The notes beneath the pieces are model-generated. The model saw only the letters and a list, made by a program, of their open reading frames with translations, made no database searches and was not told the origin of the DNA. Below, one piece after another: positions 31,637 to 39,732 of a DNA stretch of 43,236 nt (position 1 is the stretch's first letter; each line of letters opens with the position of its first letter). The stretch lies in the NCBI GenBank assembly GCA_030535795.1, contig JAUNRE010000002.1, forward strand, positions 30,363 through 73,598, read 5' to 3'. A program made the translations under genes and the position numbers. This DNA comes from Akkermansia sp. GTDB taxonomy: Bacteria > Verrucomicrobiota > Verrucomicrobiia > Verrucomicrobiales > Akkermansiaceae.

Positions 31637-33258
31637 GGCTTTACTTGTACGGCATCAAGGGGGAAGTTATCCAACAAACGCGGCTGCCAGCCGCCTATGT
31701 GGCGGGAGGAGCGTAGGTAGGTGCGTTCGCTGTGGTAGAGCGGGAGTATGGGCTGAGCCTGTAACATGAGCTCCTCGGCTCGCTGAAGGTGAGCTCGTCG
31801 TTCATCGGCGTTGCCGGTGTTGCGGGCTGCCGTTAGTTCGGCATCACATTCAGGGCTGCCCCAGCCGGTGCAGTTATTGCCGCCTCCGCTGCGCCAGAGT
31901 TCTACAAAGGTGGCCGGGTCGAGGTAGTCGCCGCTCCAGGAAGACGAGGAAATATCGTATTCCATATTCTGTTGAGCCGCTTTATACGCCGTCCATTCAC
32001 AGGAGCGGATATCAATGTGAATACCTAACACTTTTTCCCACATAGCCTGAATAGTCTCAGCCATCACGCGTTGCACATCGCGCGATGTGGTCATGAGCTC
32101 CAAGATGGGGAAGCCTTTGCCGTCTGGATACCCGGCGTCTGCCAGCAGCTTGCGAGCCAGGGCTTCGCGCTCTTCCTGCGTGGCGGGCTCGGTTGAGGGG
32201 TGCACGGCATAACCGGCTCCGGGCGGGGTGAAAACGGTTGTCGGTTTGCCTGCTCCGCGCACGACTTTGCCCACTAAAGCCTCGCGATTGATGGCGAGGT
32301 GCAGGGCGCGGCGCACGCGCAAATCGCGCAGCGGTCCTCGAGTTGTGTTCAGACGGTAGAAGATGGCGCAGTAGTAGGGGTCCTGGCAGTAATCCTGCGT
32401 GCATTTGCCTCGGGTATAGGAGAGCATCTCCGGCGGCACATTGTTGGTGATATGCAGCTTACCACCCATATACATGCGCGTTTCCGTGTACCCGTTCACA
32501 ATGGGGAGGAAACGAATGCCTTTATTGCGGAGTTCGCCCTTACGCAGATAGAGGGGGTTGGGTTTAACACTCAGATAGTCATTGAAACGGTGCGCATCCA
32601 GCACATAGGCGCCGTTCCCGACCCAGTGTTCCGGGCGAGTCCAGAGGCTGCGGCGGTCAAGCATCCCTCCAAGCGCTTCCACTTTGTGAGTCGGTACCGG
32701 GAACCAGGTAAAGTGCAGCAAAAGGCGCGGCAGATGTGGCGTGGGGCCGCCGAGCGTCAGTTGCAGGGTATGTTCATCCAACGCTTTTGCTCCCACCTGT
32801 TGCCAATCGCACTTACCCTTGTTGTAATCTTCTGCATGCAACAAAGGATAAAGCATTTCGGCATATTTACCTGCGAATTGCGGGTGCAGCAGGCGATGGT
32901 AGGCATAGACAAAATCATGTGCGGTCAGCGGGGTGCCGTCGCTCCACTTCGCGTCTCGGTTCAGGTGAAAAGTCCAGATATCGGCACTTTCGTTGTGTTC
33001 CCATCGTTCGGCTACGCCGGGTAACACATCGCCGTCAGTCGTAGCAGATGGGCGAACAAGCCCTTCCAGAAGGGTGCAGATGATTTTTCCGTCTGCAACG
33101 GCGGTCGCTTTATGCGGATCTTGGCTTTGTGGCTCGGAATTATTGCCAAGTAACAGAATACCATCTTCTGCAAAACGCTCGGCTGAGCTCTTACGCTCTC
33201 CGCAAGCTGTCAGCAGCGAGCCCAGCAGCAGGGCTATGATGGCTCTTTTCATCTTCAC
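31633..33258 (-). CDS. oppA: Oligopeptide-binding lipoprotein OppA (SBP family 5)
   Basis: OppA captures peptides outside the inner membrane and passes them to OppBC. The protein is about 541 residues and begins with a lipoprotein signal: basic MKMKR, a Leu-rich core and the lipobox LTAC followed by GERKSS. The family 5 signature is visible in ILLLGNNSEPQSQDPHKATA, LLEGLVRP, GVAERWEHN, WTFHLNRDAKWSDGTPLTAHDFVYAYHRLL and later ALHLAINREALVGKV. I choose the GTG at 33258, exactly 7 bases after the -10. The ATG two codons later at 33252 is an alternative. Its stop overlaps the oppB start. Confidence 0.93.
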   Translation of the reverse strand: MKMKRAIIALLLGSLLTACGERKSSAERFAEDGILLLGNNSEPQSQDPHKATAVADGKIICTLLEGLVRPSATTDGDVLPGVAERWEHNESADIWTFHLNRDAKWSDGTPLTAHDFVYAYHRLLHPQFAGKYAEMLYPLLHAEDYNKGKCDWQQVGAKALDEHTLQLTLGGPTPHLPRLLLHFTWFPVPTHKVEALGGMLDRRSLWTRPEHWVGNGAYVLDAHRFNDYLSVKPNPLYLRKGELRNKGIRFLPIVNGYTETRMYMGGKLHITNNVPPEMLSYTRGKCTQDYCQDPYYCAIFYRLNTTRGPLRDLRVRRALHLAINREALVGKVVRGAGKPTTVFTPPGAGYAVHPSTEPATQEEREALARKLLADAGYPDGKGFPILELMTTSRDVQRVMAETIQAMWEKVLGIHIDIRSCEWTAYKAAQQNMEYDISSSSWSGDYLDPATFVELWRSGGGNNCTGWGSPECDAELTAARNTGNADERRAHLQRAEELMLQAQPILPLYHSERTYLRSSRHIGGWQPRLLDNFPLDAVQVKP

Positions 33259-33265
33259 GACCCGC

Positions 33266-33294
33266 AGTCTAGCATATTTTGCCGCATTCTGCAA
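33266..33294 (-). promoter_or_regulatory. Promoter of oppABC (leaderless layout)
   Basis: TTGCAG (33289-33294) and TAGACT (33266-33271) are 17 bases apart. The -10 is followed after 7 bases by GTG at 33258, in frame with oppA. The promoter sits just downstream of the cysJ terminator. Confidence 0.6.
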
Positions 33295-33323
33295 GCTTCA
33301 AAACGTCCGCTGTCACAGGGCAG

Positions 33324-33362
33324 AAAAGCTACGGCAGGTCGATTAACTCGACCTGCCGTAGC
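33324..33362 (-). terminator. Intrinsic terminator of the cysJ-like gene
   Basis: A perfect 15-base inverted repeat (33328-33342 with 33348-33362) encloses a 5-base loop. On the minus strand it is followed by four T residues (33324-33327). It begins 28 bases after the cysJ-like stop and separates it from the oppA promoter. Confidence 0.88.
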
Positions 33363-33390
33363 GGAAAATGCAGAGCTGCCTGCGAACGGC

Positions 33391-34515
33391 TTAATACACG
33401 TCCTTCTGGTAGCGCTTATCCTTCTTCATATCGGCCAGGTAGGCTGCGGCTTCTTCTTCGCTGCGGCCACCCTTGGTCGCGATGATGTTAAGCAGTGCCT
33501 TCTCGACGTCCTTTGCCATGCGGTTGGCATCGCCGCACATATAGACGGCAGCACCATTCTCGAGCCATTGCCAGATTTCGTCAGAAGCCTGCTCCATGAG
33601 GTTCTGCACGTAAATCTTGTATTCCTGATCACGGCTCCATGCAACGGAAAGCTTCAGCTTACCGCTCTCAACAAGCGGTGCCAGTTCGTCTTCGTAGCAG
33701 CTGTCGGTTGCCTTGTAGGGGTTGCCGAAGAATAGCCACATGGGACCGGTGGCGCCGTCTGCTACGCGCTGCTGCCAGAAAGCGCGGAAGGGGGCGATAC
33801 CGGTACCGGGCCCCACCATGATGATGGGCGTATCTCCATTTTCCGGCAGGCGGAAGTTCTTGTTGCTGTGCACAAACACGCGCACTTTGTCACCGGCGGA
33901 AATGCGGTCGGCCATGTAGGTGGAGCACACGCCGCCACGCTGGCGCTCGCCGCTCTTGTAGCGTACGGCACCCACGCAGAGGGAAACCTGGCCGGGGACG
34001 GCATCGGGGCTGCTGGCGATGGAGTACAGGCGCGGCAGCATCTTGCCGAGAATCCCCACAAAGGCAGTGGCATCGGTAAATGTGGCCTTCATCTCCGGAT
34101 CCTGTGCTACGTCCAGCAGGTCACGTCCCCAACAGAAATCCTTGAGCGCATCCTTATCCTCAAGGATGGCAGCCAGTTTGGCGCTGTTGGCCACGGCATT
34201 CCACTTGGTGAGAACCGGTTTCTTGAGGTTGGTGATGTCGCAGGAGCTCGTGAGCACTTCTTTCAGCGTGCCGGAGCCGTTAGGCGTGGATACCTCGGCA
34301 GCGGGGTCGAGCCCCAGCTCGGCGATGAGAGCATCCACCAGTGCCGGGTCGTTACAGGGGATAACGCCCAGGGCATCACCGGTCACATAAGTCATACCGG
34401 AGCCTTCCAGAGAGTAATCCACATGGATTGTCTCCTTGGCGCTGCCGGGCTTGGTAACGGAGCGAACCCCTACCACAGTGGCAGGGAACGGGTTCTTCAT
34501 GCTATATGGTTCCAT
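33391..34515 (-). CDS. cysJ: CysJ-like NADPH:flavin reductase without flavodoxin domain
   Basis: This 374-residue protein matches the FAD/NADPH half of sulfite reductase flavoprotein and related diflavin reductases. It has the FAD-binding RLYSIASSPDA, GVCSTYMAD for the FAD pyrophosphate, MVGPGTGIAPFRAF for NADPH and the C-terminal RYQKDVY with the aromatic residue that stacks on FAD. The N-terminal flavodoxin (FMN) domain of full CysJ is missing, so electrons must pass to a separate flavodoxin or ferredoxin-like partner. No cysI is in the window. The ATG at 34515 gives a 28-base leader with no ribosome site; the ATG at 34500 is an alternative. A strong terminator follows the gene. Confidence 0.9.
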   Translation of the reverse strand: MEPYSMKNPFPATVVGVRSVTKPGSAKETIHVDYSLEGSGMTYVTGDALGVIPCNDPALVDALIAELGLDPAAEVSTPNGSGTLKEVLTSSCDITNLKKPVLTKWNAVANSAKLAAILEDKDALKDFCWGRDLLDVAQDPEMKATFTDATAFVGILGKMLPRLYSIASSPDAVPGQVSLCVGAVRYKSGERQRGGVCSTYMADRISAGDKVRVFVHSNKNFRLPENGDTPIIMVGPGTGIAPFRAFWQQRVADGATGPMWLFFGNPYKATDSCYEDELAPLVESGKLKLSVAWSRDQEYKIYVQNLMEQASDEIWQWLENGAAVYMCGDANRMAKDVEKALLNIIATKGGRSEEEAAAYLADMKKDKRYQKDVY

Positions 34516-34550
34516 AAATTGTATCGGTTAGTGAAAAACGGCTTGAGTTA

Positions 34551-34578
34551 AGTCTATAAAAGAGGGGTGAAATGTCAA
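34551..34578 (-). promoter_or_regulatory. Promoter of the cysJ-like gene
   Basis: A perfect TTGACA (34573-34578) is followed after 16 bases by TAGACT (34551-34556). The predicted leader is about 28 bases, so this unit does not follow the leaderless layout. Confidence 0.6.
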
Positions 34579-34593
34579 GAAAAAACGATGAGG

Positions 34594-36483
34594 TTACTGA
34601 ATCGCCTTGAGCCTGCGTGCTTCCTGCAAGGTGGGGGCTAACAGCTGGCGGATGGCATGGCAAAGCTCGATATCTTTTTCAGCAGCTGCAATGGATCGCC
34701 CGGTCTGTTCGCTCTGTTCGTAGGCTTCCAACTCGGTGCGAAGGCAGTTTTCCAACGCGCCGACGCGACGCGAGATGAACATGTCGAGAGCTTCACCCAC
34801 TTTGCGCTTCCATGTTTCCATCCTGCCGGCTATATCTTCTCGGCCTGCTCGTCTCCACTGGGGGGCAGTGTCGTTGTAGCTGCATGTCCGGTTAATCATG
34901 CCCATGAAGGTTGTTTCTTTCAGGGCGCCCAGATTCACGGGGCTGCAATCAAGCGGTACGTCCGTCCAGGCGTTCAGTACGGCCTTGATATAGTCGCGGC
35001 GTATTTCGTCAACGGTGCGGCGTTGCAGGGTATCGGCGCAAGCCTGTAATTTTTCCTGTTCCAGGTCGGTGAGCTCGCAAATCTTGGCAGGTGCCAGAAT
35101 GTGAGTTTCCTGCTCAGCCAACAATTCGCCGAGGTCATTTTCTGCCTTGATGCGAATGTGATTGAGTTCCTGCGCCAACATGTCACGCCCCATCCAGTCG
35201 GCGGGGAAATATCCGTCCACTGACAAGTCGAGGATGGCATCCAGTCGCTTGTTGAGCTCTTGCTTTGCCTGGTCGGCCAGATAGCCGCAGCGTATGCGGC
35301 CCTCGTGCATGTTGTTGCTTTCAACGGCTTCGCGCAGGCGGGCGGAATCCATGAGCTTATGCACGGTTGACTGAATAGAGTGGATGTGCGAAATGTGGTT
35401 CTGGCTGGTGCGGATGTATTCCTTGAGCCGCTCATCGATGGATTCCAGCGTCTTGAGCAAGTAGTCCGAGGAATTGCGGCGCAGGGTGGCTTCTGGGTTG
35501 CGCAGGTCTGCCAACACCTCCTTTTCCAGTTCTTCCAGATGCGAGGGCTTATCGCTTGCCGGAGCCGTTTGTTGGATATTCTCCGGGCGGAACTTCTGCT
35601 CCATCTGCCACCAGGCGAGGCCGGCATTGACCCAACTTCCGGGGATAACCTTGCGGATAAACTCGCTGAGCTGCTTCTGGGTGTTGAGCTGCTGCTTTTC
35701 CTGCTGCATGAGCTGTTCTTCGGCTGGCAGCCAATGTTGAGCTTCAATGCGGTTCTGCACCACGCGGATGGGACGCTGCGAGCGCTCCATGGCGGTGCGA
35801 AGGTAGGCGCGCGTATCGGGAGTGAGAGCAGAGAATGAGCTTTGCACCAGCAGGAAATAGTCCGCATTCTCATTCATCCATTCATGCAGCTTCTCATCAT
35901 GCCAGTTGGAATCCAGCCCGTCCATGCCCGGCATATCGACGATGCCGATACCGGCCTGCAACAGCTTGGCCTCGGGTTCCACCAGGAAGATGGCGGCGCA
36001 CCCGGCGCTGGTATGCCCCTGTCCCCAGGCTTCCAGATTTGCTTGGTTGATGTTGCGGCGGTCGATGGATACTTTTTCGTGGAAATTTTCGGGTTCGACT
36101 TTGCGCAGGTAGTCAATCACGAGCTCAAAGAGTTCCTGCTCGCTGAGCGTACCGGCTGCCAGCGGGGAGAATAACTCCATGCGCTCCGTGCCGTCATCAC
36201 TGGCCAGTATCACCATGGGCAGGCGGGTTGTTTCGATGCCCAGGCGTGTGAGACACAGGTTGCGGCGTGTCAGGCAGTTGGTGAGGGTTGATTTGCCGCT
36301 CTTCACGGAACCGATGGTGGCCATGAGCAGGAGGTTGGAACGGAAGCGTGCGAGGCTGCGTTCAATCTCTCGTTCGCTTCGCTTCATGATACCCTGTAGC
36401 TCAGGGGAAGCATTGCTCATGCCGCTGAGCTTTTTGGCAAACTTGTCTGCTTTATTGCAGATATCTTTCAATTTAGCATCCAT
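34594..36483 (-). CDS. Dynamin-like GTPase
   Basis: This 629-residue protein has a dynamin-type GTPase domain followed by a long helical region. G1 is GSVKSGKST (58-66), the switch I Thr is in IETTRLP (84-88), and G3 is DMPGMDG (183-189). The G4 position reads VQNRIEAQHW where T/NKxD is expected, so base recognition looks altered. Residues 330-629 are rich in helices and could form the stalk. I see no clear transmembrane helix. Bacterial dynamins remodel or protect membranes, including during phage attack, and many come as gene pairs; this one is single. I start at the ATG at 36483, 7 bases after a perfect -10; ATGs further upstream lie between the -10 and this start or in the promoter. Confidence 0.86.
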   Translation of the reverse strand: MDAKLKDICNKADKFAKKLSGMSNASPELQGIMKRSEREIERSLARFRSNLLLMATIGSVKSGKSTLTNCLTRRNLCLTRLGIETTRLPMVILASDDGTERMELFSPLAAGTLSEQELFELVIDYLRKVEPENFHEKVSIDRRNINQANLEAWGQGHTSAGCAAIFLVEPEAKLLQAGIGIVDMPGMDGLDSNWHDEKLHEWMNENADYFLLVQSSFSALTPDTRAYLRTAMERSQRPIRVVQNRIEAQHWLPAEEQLMQQEKQQLNTQKQLSEFIRKVIPGSWVNAGLAWWQMEQKFRPENIQQTAPASDKPSHLEELEKEVLADLRNPEATLRRNSSDYLLKTLESIDERLKEYIRTSQNHISHIHSIQSTVHKLMDSARLREAVESNNMHEGRIRCGYLADQAKQELNKRLDAILDLSVDGYFPADWMGRDMLAQELNHIRIKAENDLGELLAEQETHILAPAKICELTDLEQEKLQACADTLQRRTVDEIRRDYIKAVLNAWTDVPLDCSPVNLGALKETTFMGMINRTCSYNDTAPQWRRAGREDIAGRMETWKRKVGEALDMFISRRVGALENCLRTELEAYEQSEQTGRSIAAAEKDIELCHAIRQLLAPTLQEARRLKAIQ

Positions 36484-36490
36484 TGCATTC

Positions 36491-36519
36491 ATTATACGCC
36501 CATACTTGGCAGCTCGCAA
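36491..36519 (-). promoter_or_regulatory. Promoter of the dynamin-like gene (leaderless layout)
   Basis: TTGCGA (36514-36519) and a perfect TATAAT (36491-36496) are 17 bases apart. The ATG at 36483 follows the -10 after exactly 7 bases. Confidence 0.7.
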
Positions 36520-36543
36520 GCAAAAAGGCCGTTATGAAGAGAT

Positions 36544-36577
36544 AAAAAACGCCCGACAGACATCTGCCTGTCGGGCG
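36544..36577 (-). terminator. Intrinsic terminator of the glgA-GH57 unit
   Basis: A perfect 10-base stem (36550-36559 with 36568-36577) has an 8-base loop and is followed on the minus strand by six T residues (36544-36549). It lies 15 bases after the GH57 stop. Confidence 0.9.
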
Positions 36578-36592
36578 CAGTGAAAAAAACAC

Positions 36593-37777
36593 TCAGGCCA
36601 AGGTGGCGCGGTGGGCATTGTGAATCAGCTCCGCTTCCTGCCTCACTCGCACCTGTAGGTCGGCCAATGCATTCATGTAGTAAATGTAGGCATCAAACGG
36701 TGAGGGGTAGGGGGTGAACCCGTTGCTCTTTTCCATGTAGTGGAAATGGTCTGCGCTTTGCAGCTTGCGCCACACATGAATCATATCGCGATCCTCACTG
36801 GCTTTCACCTGTGTTTCGAGTGCATAGATTTTTTTGATGGCTTCCTGCTGCATGACATTGCCGTTCCAATGTGTTGTTGTACCGAAGGTAGAGCAGCTCA
36901 CAGGCTCGGGAACATCCAGCGTGCCGGTGGAGTCGAAGGTGCGGACGCACTCTGTGGGTGTCATGAAATTGTTGCCCGCAAAGAGGGTGGCCATAATCAT
37001 GCTGCGCCAGAATTCGAACACCCCGGTCGTGTCGGGCTGGCGCTCACCAAGCGTCTCGTAGTCCATGGAGATATTGACTACCTGACCGTGCTGCTGCCCG
37101 AGCCAGTCGGCATAGGTGTAGGGCGAAAGCGGGTACTCGCTCCAGCTGGGGTCAACTCGGCGGTTGGCCAGGTCGTTAGAGAGATGGCGATGGCGCACCA
37201 GTGTCTTTGTTTTGGCAATGAGCGGGGCGCATTGCAGCTCGTTGGGGTGCAGGTTGCGCATCATGCGGCTGCTGCCATCGGCCATAATTCCTTCAAAGCC
37301 CATGTCATATGCCTGCGCCGCAATGGCGTTGGAGTACAGCATGCCGGTATTCCACAGCACTTTGGGAGTCTGGCCGAAGAGTTCTTCGATGAGGGCGATG
37401 TGTTCATTGACCTGTTCTGCAAACTCGCCGGTGGAATACAGCGATGCCAGAGAGGCATAATAAGGCATGGCCAGGAACTCCACACACCCGGTGTCTGCCA
37501 GCTCGCGGAAGGAGGCGATGAGGTCGGGGCGGTGGTATTTAGCCTGCTCCAGAATCACGCCGGATATGGCCAACGAGAACTTGAACTTGCCGTCCGAAAG
37601 CTCGATGAGCTGTCTCATGAGCCTGTTGGCGGGCAGGTAACACCGCTCGGCCACCTCACTGAGTACCAGGCCGTTCATTCGATCATCTTCGTAGAACGCA
37701 TGCTCGCCGATCTTAAAGAAGTCGTAGGGTATCAGTCGGTTGGGCTGATGCGCATGAAATGTAAGTGAGATATTCAT
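36593..37777 (-). CDS. GH57 alpha-amylase-like protein lacking the catalytic nucleophile
   Basis: The 394-residue protein belongs to glycoside hydrolase family 57: HAHQP at 8-12 is the first conserved region, and MDYETLGE (238-245) carries the acid/base Asp239. The third region reads VLWNTGMLYSN (140-150), where active alpha-amylases of this type have NTE. The nucleophile Glu is therefore Gly145. Family surveys describe such alpha-amylase-like members in gut bacteria, often beside a glycogen synthase, as here (33 bases downstream of one). It may bind glycogen or have a changed activity, not hydrolyse it in the usual way. No signal peptide is present, so it is cytosolic. A terminator follows. 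Confidence 0.9.
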   Translation of the reverse strand: MNISLTFHAHQPNRLIPYDFFKIGEHAFYEDDRMNGLVLSEVAERCYLPANRLMRQLIELSDGKFKFSLAISGVILEQAKYHRPDLIASFRELADTGCVEFLAMPYYASLASLYSTGEFAEQVNEHIALIEELFGQTPKVLWNTGMLYSNAIAAQAYDMGFEGIMADGSSRMMRNLHPNELQCAPLIAKTKTLVRHRHLSNDLANRRVDPSWSEYPLSPYTYADWLGQQHGQVVNISMDYETLGERQPDTTGVFEFWRSMIMATLFAGNNFMTPTECVRTFDSTGTLDVPEPVSCSTFGTTTHWNGNVMQQEAIKKIYALETQVKASEDRDMIHVWRKLQSADHFHYMEKSNGFTPYPSPFDAYIYYMNALADLQVRVRQEAELIHNAHRATLA

Positions 37778-37810
37778 ATTACCGTCTTATGGGTAAAAAT
37801 CCTTTGTCAT

Positions 37811-39109
37811 TTACCAACCGAGCACATGGTGGTAGACTCGCAGCATTTTATCCGCGGCCGTGTCCCAGTTGGAGTTCTTAATGTCCTGAGCGCTCTGCTC
37901 GGCAACTTTCTTGTAAAGCTCTTCATCGGTGATGAGATCCACAATGTGCTTGGCCATCATGTTCACATCCCAGAAATCTGCTTTGAGTGCCCCCTTCATA
38001 ACCTCCGCTACACCACTCTGTTTGGAGATGACGGCAGGTATGTTGAACTGAGCTGCTTCCAGTGCTGATAAGCCGAACGGCTCGGATACCGAGGGCATGC
38101 AATACACATCGGTCATACTGAGTAGCTCATTCACTTTCTGCTTGTTGAGGAATCCGGTGAAGTGGAACTTGTCGCCCACGCCATGGAAGGCTCCTGTTTC
38201 GATAAGCTGGCGCAGTTTCTCGCCGGTGCCGGCCATCACGAAACGCACATTATCTGTCTGTTCCAGCACCTTGGCTGCAATCTCCAGGAAGAACTCCGGG
38301 CCTTTCTGCGCCGTGAGACGCCCAAGGAAGAGCACAAGCTTCTCGGGGAACTTCTTCTTGGTGTGGAAGACGTGCACAGGGTCTGCACCGTTGTGCACCG
38401 GGAAAATCTTGCCGGGGTCAATGCCGTAGTGGCCGGCTGCCACCGTGCCGGTGTACTTGGAAACGGGGATGACGGCGTCGGCCTGTTCCATGCCGTATTT
38501 CTCGATGTCGTATATCCAGCCTCGGGCATCCGCACCGGCTCGGTCAAACTGCGAGGCGTGCAGGTGGACGACAAGCGGCTTACCCGTGGCTTTCTTTACC
38601 TCCACACCGGCCAGATAGGTCATCCAGTCGTGCGCGTGCACCACATCGAAATCGTAGCGGCGAGCCATCACAGCGCATATCTTGGAGAACTCTATCACCT
38701 TGCGAGCCAAATCGCCGGCATACAAATCCTCCTTTCCGGTGAAGAGCGCTAAATCGGCTTTGTGCACCTTGCTGAACAACAGTTTACCTTCCTTGGTGAA
38801 GACAATGTTGCCCGGCGTCCCTTCTTCGCAGGCGTAGGGATCCAGATTCACGGGCGCCTTGCCCACTACGGTAAAGCTTTCGTATGTGTACCCTTCCTCA
38901 AGGGTCTCCATTTCCTGGTACTCCAGGTTGTTAATGCCCGTCAGCCCGAACCCTTCATAGGTCACACCGGGTTTTGCCTTGGGGACAATCACAGACAGGT
39001 CCACCTTCTTTGCCAGTGCCCTGGAAATGCCCATGCAGGCTACACCCAGGCCACCGTTGATCAGCGGCGGGAACTCCCATCCCAGCTTCAGCACTTTAAT
39101 TCTTCTCAT
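37811..39109 (-). CDS. glgA: Glycogen synthase-like glycosyltransferase (GT4/GT5 type)
   Basis: This 432-residue GT-B enzyme probably extends alpha-1,4-glucan chains. It starts with KVLKLGWEFPPLINGGLGVA, the Lys/Gly-rich donor loop (KxGGL equivalent INGGLG) of bacterial and eukaryote-like glycogen synthases. It continues with VVHAHDWMTYLAG, FLGRLTAQKGPEFFLE and the SEPFGLSALEAAQFNIPAV donor site. It is more like the GT4-type enzyme paired with GH57 in Bacteroides-like glycogen operons than like E. coli GlgA, so the donor (UDP- or ADP-glucose) is open. The mRNA leader is about 57 bases and holds a small GC hairpin (39146-39160); a GAGAG before the ATG may serve as ribosome site. Confidence 0.87.
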   Translation of the reverse strand: MRRIKVLKLGWEFPPLINGGLGVACMGISRALAKKVDLSVIVPKAKPGVTYEGFGLTGINNLEYQEMETLEEGYTYESFTVVGKAPVNLDPYACEEGTPGNIVFTKEGKLLFSKVHKADLALFTGKEDLYAGDLARKVIEFSKICAVMARRYDFDVVHAHDWMTYLAGVEVKKATGKPLVVHLHASQFDRAGADARGWIYDIEKYGMEQADAVIPVSKYTGTVAAGHYGIDPGKIFPVHNGADPVHVFHTKKKFPEKLVLFLGRLTAQKGPEFFLEIAAKVLEQTDNVRFVMAGTGEKLRQLIETGAFHGVGDKFHFTGFLNKQKVNELLSMTDVYCMPSVSEPFGLSALEAAQFNIPAVISKQSGVAEVMKGALKADFWDVNMMAKHIVDLITDEELYKKVAEQSAQDIKNSNWDTAADKMLRVYHHVLGW

Positions 39110-39172
39110 ATTCTCTCGTTGTTGCGTTGGTTACCTGTTGGAGCAGGGGCGTTTTGCCCCAGCCTCCGCACT

Positions 39173-39201
39173 ATTAAACACTTTTGCACGCCCTTTGTCC
39201 A
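39173..39201 (-). promoter_or_regulatory. Promoter of the glgA-GH57 unit
   Basis: TGGACA (39196-39201) and TTTAAT (39173-39178) are 17 bases apart. Transcription would start near 39166, giving a leader of about 57 bases that contains a 5-base-pair hairpin. Confidence 0.5.
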
Positions 39202-39328
39202 GCTAAATTTTTGCGCCGTATCGCAATTCCTGCCATAACACTGCGTTTTTTCAGTGTTTTGTGAAAAATTAACAAATTTTGTCACCCTGTTCAGGCTCGG
39301 CGTAAGCGGGCGACGGAACGCCCGGATA

Positions 39329-39535
39329 TCAGTTTTCGAGGTTGGCTCGGCGGATATCCTGCAAGGCCTCAATGAAGTCATCAAGGATTTCGGCGGGCAC
39401 CATGATACGGTCGCGGTTGGAGCTGACCTTTTCGGTAATGCGCACCACACGGCCTCGGGCATTGCTCTTGAGGTCGATGAAGAATGTTTTGCGGTCCGCT
39501 ATGATTTTCTCTGTGCAAATGATATCGTCGTCCAC
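39329..39535 (-). CDS. Single PUR-domain DNA/RNA-binding protein (DUF3276)
   Basis: This 68-residue protein matches the short PUR-alpha-like proteins of Bacteroidetes, Verrucomicrobia and spirochaetes. The beta-strand pattern is KTFFIDLKSNARGRVVRITEK, then the helix with VPAEILDDFIEALQDI. The FxxDLKxNxxGRxxxI core is diagnostic. PUR domains bind purine-rich single-stranded DNA or RNA and work as dimers. In Borrelia a relative controls gene expression post-transcriptionally. I start at the GTG at 39535. It is the only reasonable start, and the family length fits. The gene stands alone with its own promoter and about 219 bases to the next gene downstream. Confidence 0.85.
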   Translation of the reverse strand: MDDDIICTEKIIADRKTFFIDLKSNARGRVVRITEKVSSNRDRIMVPAEILDDFIEALQDIRRANLEN

Positions 39536-39575
39536 TGTACTTGTAACGGGGCGGTGTTGTGCGACCCGTGATGTT

Positions 39576-39605
39576 ATAATATAGCATGAAAAGCGAGTGA
39601 GTCAA
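39576..39605 (-). promoter_or_regulatory. Promoter of the PUR-domain gene
   Basis: TTGACT (39600-39605) is followed by an AT-rich -10 region with two options, TATATT (39578-39583, spacing 16) and TATTAT (39576-39581, spacing 18). The leader would be about 35 to 40 bases. It is divergent from the corA promoter. Confidence 0.55.
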
Positions 39606-39688
39606 CTATTAAATCCCGTGAAGGTCGGCATTTAGCTGATTTTTGTTGAGAAAAGCGCTTTGCGGGGCAAGGGGACGGCACTTTGGGC

Positions 39689-39717
39689 TTGATTTTTGCG
39701 CTGCAAAAAGGCATAAT
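39689..39717 (+). promoter_or_regulatory. Promoter of the corA-argB-nadK-DUF805 unit
   Basis: TTGATT (39689-39694) and CATAAT (39712-39717) are 17 bases apart. The corA ATG at 39733 follows the -10 after 15 bases, so the leader is only about 8 bases and has no Shine-Dalgarno site. Confidence 0.5.
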
Positions 39718-39732
39718 GAGCCTGCAACGGGC

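Noticed and set aside
36740-37768. Plus-strand open frame (342 codons) opposite GH57
   Set aside because: It mirrors the GH57 gene, has no motif or start context, and crosses conserved regions of the real gene.
39237-39262. Inverted repeat AACACTG...CAGTGTT as a terminator
   Set aside because: The stem is 7 base pairs. A T-run follows only on the plus strand, where no gene ends, so it does not terminate the minus-strand PUR gene.
39307-39324. CGGGCG/CGCCCG hairpin after the PUR gene
   Set aside because: A six-pair stem with no T-tract on the minus strand; too weak to call a terminator.
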